Source: a virus. From it: 25,666 bases of DNA. Positions 5,617 to 14,130 of the stretch are shown piece after piece (within the stretch, counting starts at the first letter, position 1; each line of letters opens with the position of its first letter). The notes beneath the pieces are model-generated. The model worked only from the letters and a program-made list of their open reading frames with translations, was not told the origin of the DNA and searched no databases. Location: the IMG/VR virus record IMGVR_UViG_3300033153_001772, positions 1-25,666 of that record, one strand, 5' to 3'. The position numbers and the translations under genes were made by a program.

Positions 5617-7620
5617 ATGACAGAAGCGAATACAAAAAACAAACCTTTACTTGAAGAAGTAAACGAAACGTTTGAGGACATTAAACTTTCAGATAAAGCA
5701 TCTGAGGTTCGTTCTGCTGTATTTGAGAAGTTTAGATTGACTGCTGATGCACGAAACTTAAACTTTGAGAACTTTGATGGTGATAATCTTATTACCTATA
5801 TAGAAGACTCTGTTAGACGTTATATCACTAACAAAGACCTACGTGAGGATATAGAAGATTGGCAAGCACGTGTCCACGACCAAATCACTAGGAACAAGGT
5901 TACTGCTGTCCTAGGTAAAGCCGTCAATGTTTTACCCATAGCTCAACTCGTAGGAAGAGGAGATGAAGATGTACGGAGGGTCAGAACCCTAGACGACCTA
6001 TATCAATACTCAGAAGACGTAGAGGACTATAAAGAGTTTATGGTTAGCTATTTAGAGGAGGCTATCGTCAAGGGAACTGTAATCGGTTACGAGGGACATG
6101 AGAAGAAGATTCGTGTTCTAAAGAACATCAAGAACTCTGGTGATGAGATAAAACAAACAGATACTATAGAAGAGAGTAACAGACTTACCCACTCCGTAGT
6201 TAAACTGGAGAACTTTTATCCCTCATCTGTAGGAGTAAGACGTATAAAGGATATGCCTTACTGTTTCGTAAGGTACAATATACCTCTTAACCTGTTTAGA
6301 CAAGACTATGCAATGTATTCTAAGACTGCTGATGTTCAACCACAGTCGTTCCTTGTAGGAGAAGAAGACAGACCAACTTACCTAGATTTTATAAGTAATG
6401 ATGTCGCTGAAGGTAATGTTGAGATAATAAAGTATTATAATAAAGACACAGACGAATTTATCATACTAGCCAATGGTATTTGGCTAAACCCGATTATGAT
6501 TAAGGAAGAGGAGATAATCTCTGGTATTCCTTTTAATCACAAAGAATTACCGTTCTTTGACCTAAGATATGAGTCATTTGGTAACGACTTCTTTTATGGA
6601 AAGTCTTTACCAGACAAATTGAAATCAATGCAGGATGTATTGAATGTATTAACTAACATGCTGTTAGACCAATCATTCCTAACAATCTTTCCACCATTAT
6701 TGACTAATGGCTTTGATTCAATAGAGGACGACTACCTAAGACCAGGGAGAAGGACACCTATAGACACCCAAGGATTGTCAATTAGGGATTCATTTATGAA
6801 GTTAGACCTTGGAACTCCAAGCGGTTGGCATCAGTTTATTCTACAGTATACTAGAGGTATAATGGAAGAATCATCTGTTGACAAGGTATCGCAAGGTGTT
6901 GCAGGTCAAGGAGATAGAACTACTGCACAGGAGATTAGGGTTGCGGCTGCTGGTGTAGCCTCAATGCTAGGCTTATTCGGAGAGTTCGTTAAATATTCTA
7001 TTAAAAGAAAGGCTATGCTTAGAAGTAGTAATATACTACAAATCTGGACAAGTAAGAACACTCCTATTATAGAGAAGATAATGGGTGAGGGTGGTGCTGC
7101 AGATATGACTAAAGCCTTTAATATAATAGAGATTGATAGTACTATAATGACATCTGGTAAGAGAGGTAGAAAGGTTATTGAGATGTATGCTGATGAGAAC
7201 GATATGCCAAGCCCAGGAGAGCTTAAAGCTAGGGAGGTTATATTTGAGATAGAGACTGGACAGAAGATAGAGGTTCTTGCCATTCCTGCTGAGTACATAA
7301 GAGACCTATCCTATGACGTTAAGATAATCGTTAACCCTGTATCAGAGGAGACACAGGAGAACGAGAAGGCATTAATACTAGAGAAGGCTAGAGTTTACAT
7401 GAGCTTCTTCCCTAATCTAGTAAATGTAGAGGAATTAGCTGCACAGATAGCTGAGAAGTTCGGAGATGACCCAACCAAGATGTTGAAGCAAAGTAAACCA
7501 GGAGGAGCACCTGAGGAGGGTCTAGTTAACGCAGAACAAGACCAGGGACTAGGAATGAAGCCACAAGGTAATGTAGCTAACAATATTAGTAGAGGATTAA
7601 GAAGTGGTGAAAGAGCTTAA
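5617..7620 (+). CDS. Portal protein
   Basis: Forms the twelve-subunit ring at one vertex of the head through which DNA enters and leaves; it is also the docking site for terminase and tail. The 667-residue protein has family-like features: an alpha-helical N-terminus, the FFYGKSLPDKLKSMQDVLNV region typical of the portal stem and wing, the GDRTTAQEI motif in the crown-proximal part, and a Gly/Gln-rich tail. Its length is nearer to the long portals of short-tailed phages such as P22 than to the roughly 400-500 residues common in long-tailed phages. It follows TerL as usual and its stop overlaps the next start (TAATG). Confidence 0.88.
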   Translation: MTEANTKNKPLLEEVNETFEDIKLSDKASEVRSAVFEKFRLTADARNLNFENFDGDNLITYIEDSVRRYITNKDLREDIEDWQARVHDQITRNKVTAVLGKAVNVLPIAQLVGRGDEDVRRVRTLDDLYQYSEDVEDYKEFMVSYLEEAIVKGTVIGYEGHEKKIRVLKNIKNSGDEIKQTDTIEESNRLTHSVVKLENFYPSSVGVRRIKDMPYCFVRYNIPLNLFRQDYAMYSKTADVQPQSFLVGEEDRPTYLDFISNDVAEGNVEIIKYYNKDTDEFIILANGIWLNPIMIKEEEIISGIPFNHKELPFFDLRYESFGNDFFYGKSLPDKLKSMQDVLNVLTNMLLDQSFLTIFPPLLTNGFDSIEDDYLRPGRRTPIDTQGLSIRDSFMKLDLGTPSGWHQFILQYTRGIMEESSVDKVSQGVAGQGDRTTAQEIRVAAAGVASMLGLFGEFVKYSIKRKAMLRSSNILQIWTSKNTPIIEKIMGEGGAADMTKAFNIIEIDSTIMTSGKRGRKVIEMYADENDMPSPGELKAREVIFEIETGQKIEVLAIPAEYIRDLSYDVKIIVNPVSEETQENEKALILEKARVYMSFFPNLVNVEELAAQIAEKFGDDPTKMLKQSKPGGAPEEGLVNAEQDQGLGMKPQGNVANNISRGLRSGERA

Positions 7621-7853
7621 TGGAAGACTTTAATATAGAAGAATTAGAAGGTTCTGAGATAGACAAGAAGTTGGCTGAAGAGGTTTTCGCTACCCTATCT
7701 AAGTTAGATGGTGTAGAAGAATACCTACGACAGACAATGGTAGAGGATATAAAGAGATACTTCAGTGCTCCAGATGATATTTCAAGGGAAAGAATCAAAG
7801 GACATTACGCACTAGCTTCTTATATGAGGCGAGAACTGATAGCAGCTAGATAG
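7620..7853 (+). CDS. Small acidic protein coupled to portal
   Basis: A 77-residue, mostly helical protein (FNIEELEGSEIDKKLAEEVF, then a Ser-Arg-rich C-terminus). Its ATG uses the last A of the portal stop, so it is likely translationally coupled. The C-terminal RERIKGHYALASYMRREL looks like an amphipathic helix. No family is recognised. Between portal and scaffold, a head-assembly accessory is the likeliest role, but this is inference. Confidence 0.65.
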   Translation: MEDFNIEELEGSEIDKKLAEEVFATLSKLDGVEEYLRQTMVEDIKRYFSAPDDISRERIKGHYALASYMRRELIAAR

Positions 7854-7960
7854 CAGCTTGACAATTAAATAATTAAGTGTTCTTGCTCGGCTTTGTTACT
7901 CTGTTGACGAAGTCGACCAAGACTACTTAATGTAGCCTAAGTGTCGCATACTATAAATTA

Positions 7961-7992
7961 ACTGGTCTCAACCAGTCTTGGTCTCAACCAAG
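7961..7992 (+). repeat. Tandem twin hairpins with identical loops
   Basis: Two perfect 16-base hairpins abut: ACTGGT-CTCA-ACCAGT (7961-7976) and CTTGGT-CTCA-ACCAAG (7977-7992). Both have a CTCA loop and the core GGTCTCAACC. They sit in the 176-base gap between the portal-linked gene and the scaffold gene, which also holds GTTGAC-GAA-GTCGAC (about 7903-7917). The motif TCTCAACCAAG recurs at 11036-11046. No T tract follows directly. RNA processing, mRNA stabilisation or a binding site for a repeat-recognising protein are possible. Confidence 0.55.
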
Positions 7993-8029
7993 TAAAAAAG
8001 GGATAACTTAAAAAGGGAACTTTATAACT

Positions 8030-8725
8030 ATGGAAAATAATGAAACACCTCCTGTAGAAGAGACTCCTGTCGAGGGAGAATCTACTATAGAAGAAGACGC
8101 AAGTAAGAACGTTGAAGAAATTAAAACCTTAAAGGAAGAAAAGACTAATCTTATTAGTGAGATACAGTCAATTAGGAAGGATAGGGCTGAAACAAGAGAG
8201 GAAATCGAAGTCTTGAAGAAGAAGCTTGAAGACAAGGTAGAGACTCCTGCTGACGCAACTCCAACTAATGACGAAATCATAACTGAGACGGTTAAGAAGA
8301 TTCTTTTAGAAGGTGACAAAGATAAAGCTAAGTCTAATAAAGATGAAGCTTTGAAGAGGTTTATTGCAGAAAATAAACAATTCAATGAAGATAACGACCC
8401 AACTGGGTTAAAGCGTGATGCTTTGGAAAAGAAGCTAGCACGGTTTAATACAGAAGGACTATCTACATTAGAGGAATTTTATTCTGTAATTGGAGATGCT
8501 CATAGTCTCCTAGGTGGAAACGATACAAAGCCTAAAACTGATGAGGTTGCAAATCCTTATTCTACAACACCTGCGATAGACGTAACGCCTGTCGTGGTAA
8601 CTAATTCTGAACTATCTACAAAGGAAAGGGAAACAGCTAAGAGATTAGGATGGACTGAAGAGAAAATGCTAAAAATCAAGACTGACAAACCTGACTACTT
8701 TGCAAGACTGTTTAGAGAAGTTTAA
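8030..8725 (+). CDS. Putative scaffolding protein
   Basis: A 231-residue, very acidic protein with a long coiled coil (about residues 25-75, with regular Leu, Ile, Glu, Lys), a Pro/Thr-rich linker, and a helical C-terminus (TAKRLGWTEEKMLKIKTDKPDYFARLF). Acidic N-terminus, coiled coil and position directly before the decoration and capsid genes are the marks of phage scaffolds, which shape the procapsid and then leave. The ATG at 8030 has only a weak, distant AGGGA upstream. No protease domain is visible. Confidence 0.72.
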   Translation: MENNETPPVEETPVEGESTIEEDASKNVEEIKTLKEEKTNLISEIQSIRKDRAETREEIEVLKKKLEDKVETPADATPTNDEIITETVKKILLEGDKDKAKSNKDEALKRFIAENKQFNEDNDPTGLKRDALEKKLARFNTEGLSTLEEFYSVIGDAHSLLGGNDTKPKTDEVANPYSTTPAIDVTPVVVTNSELSTKERETAKRLGWTEEKMLKIKTDKPDYFARLFREV

Positions 8726-8760
8726 CACTTGTAATTATAGGTTAATTACGATTAATACAA

Positions 8761-9282
8761 ATGGCTTTCACACAACACGGTACATTGAACACACATGGTG
8801 CTCCTGTACTAAGGAAAGAAATTGCTGCAAATTCTATTGACATAACTGTTGAAGATTCAGTTAAAGCTGATACTGATGGTTTCGTTGCATTAGGTACTGC
8901 CGCTGCTTTGGTTTTCGGACACGTAGTTGGTATCGCATCTGCTAAAGATGTTGGTATGCAAACTGACGGTTCTACTGGAGCTGCTATGGGAAGTTTTCAA
9001 AACACTTACACCACAGCATCTGACAACGAGACAGTTGCAAAAGTAAGGGCTGAATGTGATGTTTCTAAAATGACATTGTACTCTGCGGAGCATGATGACA
9101 CAATAGGAAGCACAACTGGTTCTAACCTTTTGGGTTACTTCTTAGATTTAGAGGACGAAGATACACTTGATGAATCTTCATGTCTAACAACTACTTTGCA
9201 GTATTTCAACTGGGGCTTAGACCCAAACAACTCTGCAAGGTCTATAGTCAACATTTATCAATCTGTCGTATTCGGAGTATAA
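8761..9282 (+). CDS. Putative head decoration protein
   Basis: A 173-residue protein with alternating beta strands and many Thr, Ser, Ala and Gly. The N-terminal part (residues 20-65) looks like the beta barrel of head-stabilising proteins that lie just before the major capsid gene. The length and lack of signal peptide fit a virion protein. The ATG at 8761 has no ribosome site. Eighteen bases separate it from the capsid gene, so both should be made from one mRNA at high level. The family call is from position and composition, so only moderately sure. Confidence 0.6.
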   Translation: MAFTQHGTLNTHGAPVLRKEIAANSIDITVEDSVKADTDGFVALGTAAALVFGHVVGIASAKDVGMQTDGSTGAAMGSFQNTYTTASDNETVAKVRAECDVSKMTLYSAEHDDTIGSTTGSNLLGYFLDLEDEDTLDESSCLTTTLQYFNWGLDPNNSARSIVNIYQSVVFGV

Positions 9283-9299
9283 TAATCACTTAAAAAAAC

Positions 9300-10280
9300 A
9301 TGGAAAGTAGAGCAAAGTGGACGGATTTAATTCCTGACACAGGACTAAAGATTTCTGAGGCTTATGACCAAGGTGATGATATTTATACACCTGGTATTAG
9401 TTCTGTACTAAAAGTTATCTCTACCGATAAGGCACAGGTAAACTTTACTGGTAAAACAGGTACAGGTAGACTAAAGAAGTTCTTAGATGGAGACGATATT
9501 CCAACAACGGTAAGAGACAAAACTTACACAACTCAAGTTGCTATCACTAATTACGGTGAGGCAATTGAGGTCACAAAAAACACAATACAGGATAGAGATT
9601 TTGATTCAGAACTAAGCGAGATGAAAGACATCTCGAAGATGGCTAACTATTCAATTGATGAGGCTGGATTCCAGTTATTCAACGGTGGTTTCGCAACTAC
9701 TACTTCGGTAGGTGGTTATGAGATGACTTGGTACAATGACGGAAAACCTCAATTCTCAACAGCTCACCCAACAGTCGTTGCTGGTGGTTCAACACAATCA
9801 AATGCTTCCTCAACAGGAATCACATTTGGTCACGATAACTTGGAAACAGGTACGTTGGCACTACAACTTCAAAAGGCTGACAACGGTATTCCTTTGGCAA
9901 TGACAGGTAAGATTTCTATCGTACTTCCATTGGCTTTGGATAGGGAAGGAAGGGAAGAATTAGAAACACCAAAAATCGCAGAGAACGCTAATAACGCTAT
10001 AAACGTTTATCATGGCGGAACTCACGATATGGTAACTTCTAAGTTCTTAGATAACGGAATGGTAGCTAGTGGTGTAGGTTCAAACACAGCTTGGTTCTTA
10101 ATAAACCAAACTGAGGCTAAACTTTACCACATGACTAGACAAGAAAAGACTCTTGAATCTGATGTTAATATCAGGAACAAGGTTGTTACATTTACAGTTG
10201 ACGCTAGGTTCGCTAACTTCTCTAAGGAGTATAAGGGAACATGGGCTAGCAAAGGCGACGTTTCCTCATACACAGGATAG
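9300..10280 (+). CDS. Major capsid protein, HK97 fold
   Basis: The main shell protein of the head. The 326-residue protein shows features I associate with Mu gpT-like capsid proteins: an N-terminal helix, the TTQVAITNYGEAIEVTKN strand region, a helical spine (about 100-125), the PQFSTAHP motif in the middle, IPLAMTGKISIVLP in the A domain, and a C-terminal DARFANFSKEYKGTWASKGD end. It has no N-terminal delta domain, matching the separate scaffold gene upstream. The stop is TAG. An HNH gene with its own promoter lies directly downstream. Confidence 0.85.
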   Translation: MESRAKWTDLIPDTGLKISEAYDQGDDIYTPGISSVLKVISTDKAQVNFTGKTGTGRLKKFLDGDDIPTTVRDKTYTTQVAITNYGEAIEVTKNTIQDRDFDSELSEMKDISKMANYSIDEAGFQLFNGGFATTTSVGGYEMTWYNDGKPQFSTAHPTVVAGGSTQSNASSTGITFGHDNLETGTLALQLQKADNGIPLAMTGKISIVLPLALDREGREELETPKIAENANNAINVYHGGTHDMVTSKFLDNGMVASGVGSNTAWFLINQTEAKLYHMTRQEKTLESDVNIRNKVVTFTVDARFANFSKEYKGTWASKGDVSSYTG

Positions 10281-10290
10281 AATATATAAC

Positions 10291-10319
10291 TTGCAATATC
10301 TCCCTATTTGTGATATAAT
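10291..10319 (+). promoter_or_regulatory. Private promoter of the HNH gene, leaderless
   Basis: TTGCAA (10291-10296), 17-base spacer, TATAAT (10314-10319) with TGA extension. The predicted start base (7 beyond the -10) is 10326, exactly the A of the ATG. A homing gene thus carries its own leaderless promoter between two structural genes. Confidence 0.8.
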
Positions 10320-10325
10320 AGAGAG

Positions 10326-10991
10326 ATGGAAACAAAAAATATAATCTGTAAGTATTGTGGAAAAGAATTTCAAATTCAAAAATATACAATTAAGTATAAA
10401 AGTGGAAGAGAAATTCAAAGATTTCCTTTAACAAAATATTGTTCTTCAAAATGTTGTTCACGTAATAAATATTTGAAGAACATAGAATATTTCAAGAATT
10501 ACTGGTTAACTCGTCCCAATCTTTGGGCGTGGAAGAAATCGAGAATATGTGAAGTTTGTGGTTTAGAATATAAACCTAAATCACCAAAAGCAAAAACATG
10601 TTCTAGAAAGTGTTCCAGCAAAAGATGGAAACTTCTTAATCCAGAAAAAAACAGAGAAACTAATCGTCTTTCTGCACAACGATGTAGGAAACGAGACCCT
10701 GAAAGATACAGACTCTATGTAAAAAATAGAACTCATCTATTAAGGGAAGCGTCTGGAGGAGTAAGTGGAAGAAATCTTTCAACAGCTTTTACGCTGAAAG
10801 ATTGGGAGGAGATAAAAGAGAAGTATAATCAATGTTGTGTCTTATGTGATGCTAGTGATTTAAAACTCACAATTGACCACATAATACCACTTTCAAAAGG
10901 TGGAAGACATAAGAAAGAGAATATACAACCTCTTTGTCACTCATGTAATTCATGGAAAAAGGACAAGATTTTGTTACCAATCACAGGCTAA
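10326..10991 (+). CDS. HNH homing endonuclease with zinc fingers
   Basis: A 221-residue nuclease. Two Cys-rich elements come first: CKYCGKEF with a later CSSKCC, and CEVCGLEY with CSRKCSSKR, probably zinc-binding DNA readers. A basic linker follows. The HNH core lies in the last 50 residues: CVLC, LTIDHIIPLSKGG and ENIQPLCHSCN. The catalytic His of DHI and the Asn/His of the helix are present. The gene is richer in A/T and AAA/ATT codons than the capsid gene, suggesting recent arrival. It does not interrupt a neighbour, so it is free-standing. Expression is from the promoter at 10291. Confidence 0.9.
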   Translation: METKNIICKYCGKEFQIQKYTIKYKSGREIQRFPLTKYCSSKCCSRNKYLKNIEYFKNYWLTRPNLWAWKKSRICEVCGLEYKPKSPKAKTCSRKCSSKRWKLLNPEKNRETNRLSAQRCRKRDPERYRLYVKNRTHLLREASGGVSGRNLSTAFTLKDWEEIKEKYNQCCVLCDASDLKLTIDHIIPLSKGGRHKKENIQPLCHSCNSWKKDKILLPITG

Positions 10992-11010
10992 TCTGAATTG
11001 ATAATTTTCT

Positions 11011-11036
11011 AGTAGGGGTTTAGATAAACTCCTACT
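11011..11036 (+). terminator. 11-bp hairpin after the HNH gene
   Basis: AGTAGGGGTTT (11011-11021) pairs with AAACTCCTACT (11026-11036), one G-U pair, around AGAT. The sequence TCTCAACCAAG follows at once, the same eleven bases as in the twin hairpins near 7982-7992. No long T tract follows, so terminator function is uncertain; it may mark an RNA end or an insertion boundary. Confidence 0.45.
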
Positions 11037-11082
11037 CTCAACCAAGATTATCTTTAATCTCCAAGGTAATCAACAAAGAGTA

Positions 11083-11385
11083 ATGAGATACAATTTGTTA
11101 AAAAAACATTCAACCCATGCAGAGAGGCTATTCTATGAAATCCTTAAGGAGCTCAAGATACCTTTCAGACATAGGTGGATAATAGAAGGCACAGAAGTGG
11201 ACTTCTTAATAGGTAAGTATGTCATCGAAATAGATGGACACGACCAAGTATCAGAGAAAAACATAAAGCTGGCAGAACTTGGATACATACCTATTCATTT
11301 TAACAATGACGAGATTATAAGAAACAAACAACAAACAAAAATATGGCTAACTCATATGGAACAAATTTCTTTCGAGAAAGAATAA
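11083..11385 (+). CDS. DUF559/Vsr-like nuclease, putative homing
   Basis: A 100-residue protein of the PD-(D/E)XK type. An N-terminal helix HAERLFYEILKEL carries a conserved Glu; the core reads EVDFLIGKYVIEIDG, where Asp and Glu are the expected metal ligands; then a helix and strand GYIPIHFNNDEI. This is the DUF559 pattern, related to Vsr mismatch nicking enzymes. In phages such small genes are often mobile. It lies between the HNH gene and a structural gene and overlaps the start of the latter by 43 bases in another frame, so its C-terminus is encoded over the neighbour's N-terminus. Confidence 0.75.
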   Translation: MRYNLLKKHSTHAERLFYEILKELKIPFRHRWIIEGTEVDFLIGKYVIEIDGHDQVSEKNIKLAELGYIPIHFNNDEIIRNKQQTKIWLTHMEQISFEKE

Positions 11386-12302
11386 ACCCAAGCGGAGACA
11401 CAGAATATGTGGCTTTGGCTGATGAGAAGAACGATGTCTTGCTTTGTAGGGGTGAAACTACACCTACAAATGGAGACGCTGGTTACGCACCAGGATGTTC
11501 ATTCATCGATACTGACGCTTCCGCAACTGCTGTACTATATTTGAATGAAGGTTCAAATACGTCTTGTGATTTTAATGTAATCAATCCTGCTGCAACAAAT
11601 GCAACAGCTTACGATGACATAGGAAATCCAGACGCAAGTGGTTCAATCCAATTTACTGCTTACACAGGAACTTATACTTCAACAACTGCAAACTGGGGTG
11701 GTTTGATTTTAACAAACACTCACGCTAATCCGACTGCTGGTGCTAGTCTATTAAATCTAGACTATACAGCAAATGGAGACGCACACGGTATATTCATTGA
11801 CTGTACTGACACAGTAGGAACTGCTTCTCAATTTAAGGTAGGAGCTGATGGTAACACCGTTATCACAGGTACTGCTACAGGAACAGACGCATTGACATTA
11901 ACTGCTGGTGACATTACAGTTACTTCAGGTGATGTAACAATGACTGCTGGTGATTTATTGCTAACATTAGGTGGTTTAACACTGACAGCTGGTGATATTG
12001 TAAACACATTAGGTGATTTAACACTGACAGAAGGTGACTTACTAATGACTACTGGAGACCTTGACTTAACAGACGGTTCTGTTAAGATTAGCAAAGATAA
12101 TGAATTGCTAACATTAGGTGCTGATGATGCAACTGATTCTTATATTAAATTCGATGGTTCGAATCTAATATTCTATGACTCAGATGTAGCTTCTGAAGCA
12201 ACGTTAGCTCAACTGCTTACAGGTTTGGGAACAGACCCAACCGTAACTGGTGACTTAACAATTACTGAAGGTAAGTTTAACTGGACGGACGGTGTAGACT
12301 AG
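11343..12302 (+). CDS. Beta-repeat structural protein, part before in-frame TAG
   Basis: 319 residues ending at TAG (12300-12302). The frame stays open after that codon for 577 more codons to TAA at 14036, so this is the N-terminal third of an 897-codon gene. The N-terminal region reads like a virion or fibre protein (GYAPGCSFIDTDASATAVLY). Residues 188-250 hold nine heptapeptide repeats with a GD core, likely a beta-solenoid. The last residues, GKFNWTDGVD, run naturally into VAATWDFAGTTNNDISWAS after the TAG, as expected for one continuous domain. A short form ending here, a readthrough form, a mutation or a sequence error are all possible. Confidence 0.75.
   Translation: MANSYGTNFFRERINPSGDTEYVALADEKNDVLLCRGETTPTNGDAGYAPGCSFIDTDASATAVLYLNEGSNTSCDFNVINPAATNATAYDDIGNPDASGSIQFTAYTGTYTSTTANWGGLILTNTHANPTAGASLLNLDYTANGDAHGIFIDCTDTVGTASQFKVGADGNTVITGTATGTDALTLTAGDITVTSGDVTMTAGDLLLTLGGLTLTAGDIVNTLGDLTLTEGDLLMTTGDLDLTDGSVKISKDNELLTLGADDATDSYIKFDGSNLIFYDSDVASEATLAQLLTGLGTDPTVTGDLTITEGKFNWTDGVD
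11904..12092 (+). repeat. Nine 21-base repeats coding GD heptads
   Basis: Nine consecutive 7-residue units (AGDITVT, SGDVTMT, AGDLLLT, LGGLTLT, AGDIVNT, LGDLTLT, EGDLLMT, TGDLDLT, DGSVKIS). The period and alternating small/hydrophobic pattern suggest a beta-helix shaft. Copy number may vary between relatives. Confidence 0.85.
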
Positions 12303-12515
12303 GTAGCTGCTACATGGGATTTCGCAGGTACAACTAATAACGATATTTCTTGGGCTTCCAAAAATATCTCTGCCGCATGTCTACAAATTACTGCCAACGA
12401 TGTAACAACAGGTTCTATTATTTCTCTAATCTCTTCGGATGCTAGCTTTGCTGGTGAATGGATTAGATGTAATGATGGTTCTAACGATGACTTCGTAGTT
12501 GCCGCTGATGGTAAC

Positions 12516-14036
12516 ATGACTATTAAAGGAACTGCTGCTGGAACAGCTGCTGTAACTTTAGACCTTGGTGATTTAGTTATCACTGATTCAGATGCTAACA
12601 CAATTTCATCTGTAAATGGTACAGGAACACTATTGACATTAGATAACGCAAGTGGTGTTATTGGTGACAATGAGGCTGTACTTACATTAGATGCTGGAGG
12701 TGCTTTAGGTGCTGCTGGCTCTAACGTACTTAGAGTTGAATTTACTGGAACTGATACTAACAAGCCTATGCTTGTAGAAGTTATTGGTGGAGGTAAAGAC
12801 TGCTCAGGACTTTCTATTGACGCTGACCCAACAGTTAATGATGTTGCTCTGATTCATTCAGATGCTGTCATAGCTGCTGATAAAGGTGTCCTTAGACTTA
12901 CTCATGCAACAGGCTCAAGTGCTGCAGGTTCTGCTATCCTTAGGATTACAGAAAGTGCTGCAACACCAGATGCTGATGCAAGAGCTCTAGAAATTGACGC
13001 ACAATTCGCTGGAAGAGCTATGTATGTTGATTCCAACTGTATCGCTAACCACGCTTGTGAAATTACTCATACAGGAAACATGGCTACTACAAAATCAGTC
13101 CTATTGGTAACTGATGCTGGTACGCCTGATGACGCTACTCCTGCTGTAATTCACGCACAATTTACTGGAACAACTGCTAACCAACCTATAATCTTCGCTG
13201 ATGGTGGAGGTAAGGATGTTATCGGTTTGAAGATTGATGCTGATACAACTACTCACTCAGCTGCTAGTGCTCAATTACTTTTGAGTACAGACCACGCTGA
13301 TGCTTTAGGTGGTAGTATGTCAGTTCATCACAATTCTGCTACTCCTGCCGCTGAAGACCAATTATTTGCTATTCACGCATACGGTGAAGAAGCAACGTCT
13401 TCTGACACTATGCTCTATGGTCAAATGACTTTTGAGTCTGCTGTCGTAACGGAGAACGCTATCGAAGGTGCTATTAAACTTGGTGTAGCTGATGGTACAG
13501 CTGGTGCTTCTAACATAAGAGAATCATTCTGGTTAACAGATGATACTCTAGCTGTTGGTGATGGTGCTGCTTTTACCCTTGGTTCAAATGGTTCAGTAGA
13601 CCTTACAATTTCGACTGCAATTGACACAGCTGGTGTTAATGCTCTTGAACCTAAGATTGTTATGACTGATGGTGCTAGTGGTGATATTACTATCACAGCT
13701 GGTGGTACAGACGGAGAAATCGTATTGGCTTCTCCATTAGTTGTTAACGCAACTGCATCATATACAGGTGCTGATGAAGCAATTCCTGCTACAACATCTA
13801 TTGCAGAATTTACAACTGATGGTGATGGTACTGCTCATGTCTTAGCTGACGGAGTAGAAGGACAATTCATGTCCTTAATCATGATTTCTGATGGTGGAGG
13901 TAACGCTGTTATCTCACCGACTAACTTAGGTGGCTATGCTACTATTACTCTTAATAACGCTGGGGAAACTGCTTTCCTACAGTTTACTAATGGTAACTGG
14001 TATGTACTTGGTTCACAAGGAGCTACTATAGCGTAA
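12516..14036 (+). CDS. Beta-repeat structural protein, part after in-frame TAG
   Basis: First Met after the amber codon, but the open frame begins at 12303 and the 71 codons before 12516 read as ordinary protein in the same style. No promoter or ribosome site precedes 12516, so independent start is doubtful. The 506 residues are rich in Gly, Ala, Thr and Asp with repeated beta-strand units (for example GGGKDCSGLSIDADPT and GGGKDVIGLKIDADTT). The C-terminal 40 residues (VEGQFMSLIMISDGGGNAVI ending in WYVLGSQGA) are of a kind I associate with the end of phage fibre-like proteins. Best read as the C-terminal two thirds of one long virion protein. Confidence 0.7.
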   Translation: MTIKGTAAGTAAVTLDLGDLVITDSDANTISSVNGTGTLLTLDNASGVIGDNEAVLTLDAGGALGAAGSNVLRVEFTGTDTNKPMLVEVIGGGKDCSGLSIDADPTVNDVALIHSDAVIAADKGVLRLTHATGSSAAGSAILRITESAATPDADARALEIDAQFAGRAMYVDSNCIANHACEITHTGNMATTKSVLLVTDAGTPDDATPAVIHAQFTGTTANQPIIFADGGGKDVIGLKIDADTTTHSAASAQLLLSTDHADALGGSMSVHHNSATPAAEDQLFAIHAYGEEATSSDTMLYGQMTFESAVVTENAIEGAIKLGVADGTAGASNIRESFWLTDDTLAVGDGAAFTLGSNGSVDLTISTAIDTAGVNALEPKIVMTDGASGDITITAGGTDGEIVLASPLVVNATASYTGADEAIPATTSIAEFTTDGDGTAHVLADGVEGQFMSLIMISDGGGNAVISPTNLGGYATITLNNAGETAFLQFTNGNWYVLGSQGATIA

Positions 14037-14050
14037 AGCTAAATAGTTTC

Positions 14051-14094
14051 TGGTTGGTTCTATTTCTAAAAATCAACCACCCTCCTTTCGAGGG
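14051..14094 (+). terminator. Two hairpins after the long structural gene
   Basis: TGGTTG (14051-14056) pairs with CAACCA (14074-14079), and CCCTC (14080-14084) pairs with GAGGG (14090-14094) around CTTTC. No plus-strand T tract follows, so termination may be weak or absent; on the minus strand the second hairpin is followed by TGGTTGATTTTT. Confidence 0.35.
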
Positions 14095-14130
14095 CATTAA
14101 TAAAAACAAAACTAATAAATTAATTCAAAA

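Noticed and set aside
6906-7298. Antisense frames over portal, scaffold and repeat genes
   Set aside because: They mirror strong coding frames on the plus strand, have biased Ser/Val/Pro composition, and lack promoters.
9279-9284. TATAAT-like sequence before the major capsid gene
   Set aside because: It is made by the GTA-TAA-TAA stop region and no -35 lies 17 bases upstream.
10281-11082. Group I or II intron hosting the HNH gene
   Set aside because: The capsid frame is complete before it and no exon continues after it; the endonuclease has its own promoter and looks free-standing.
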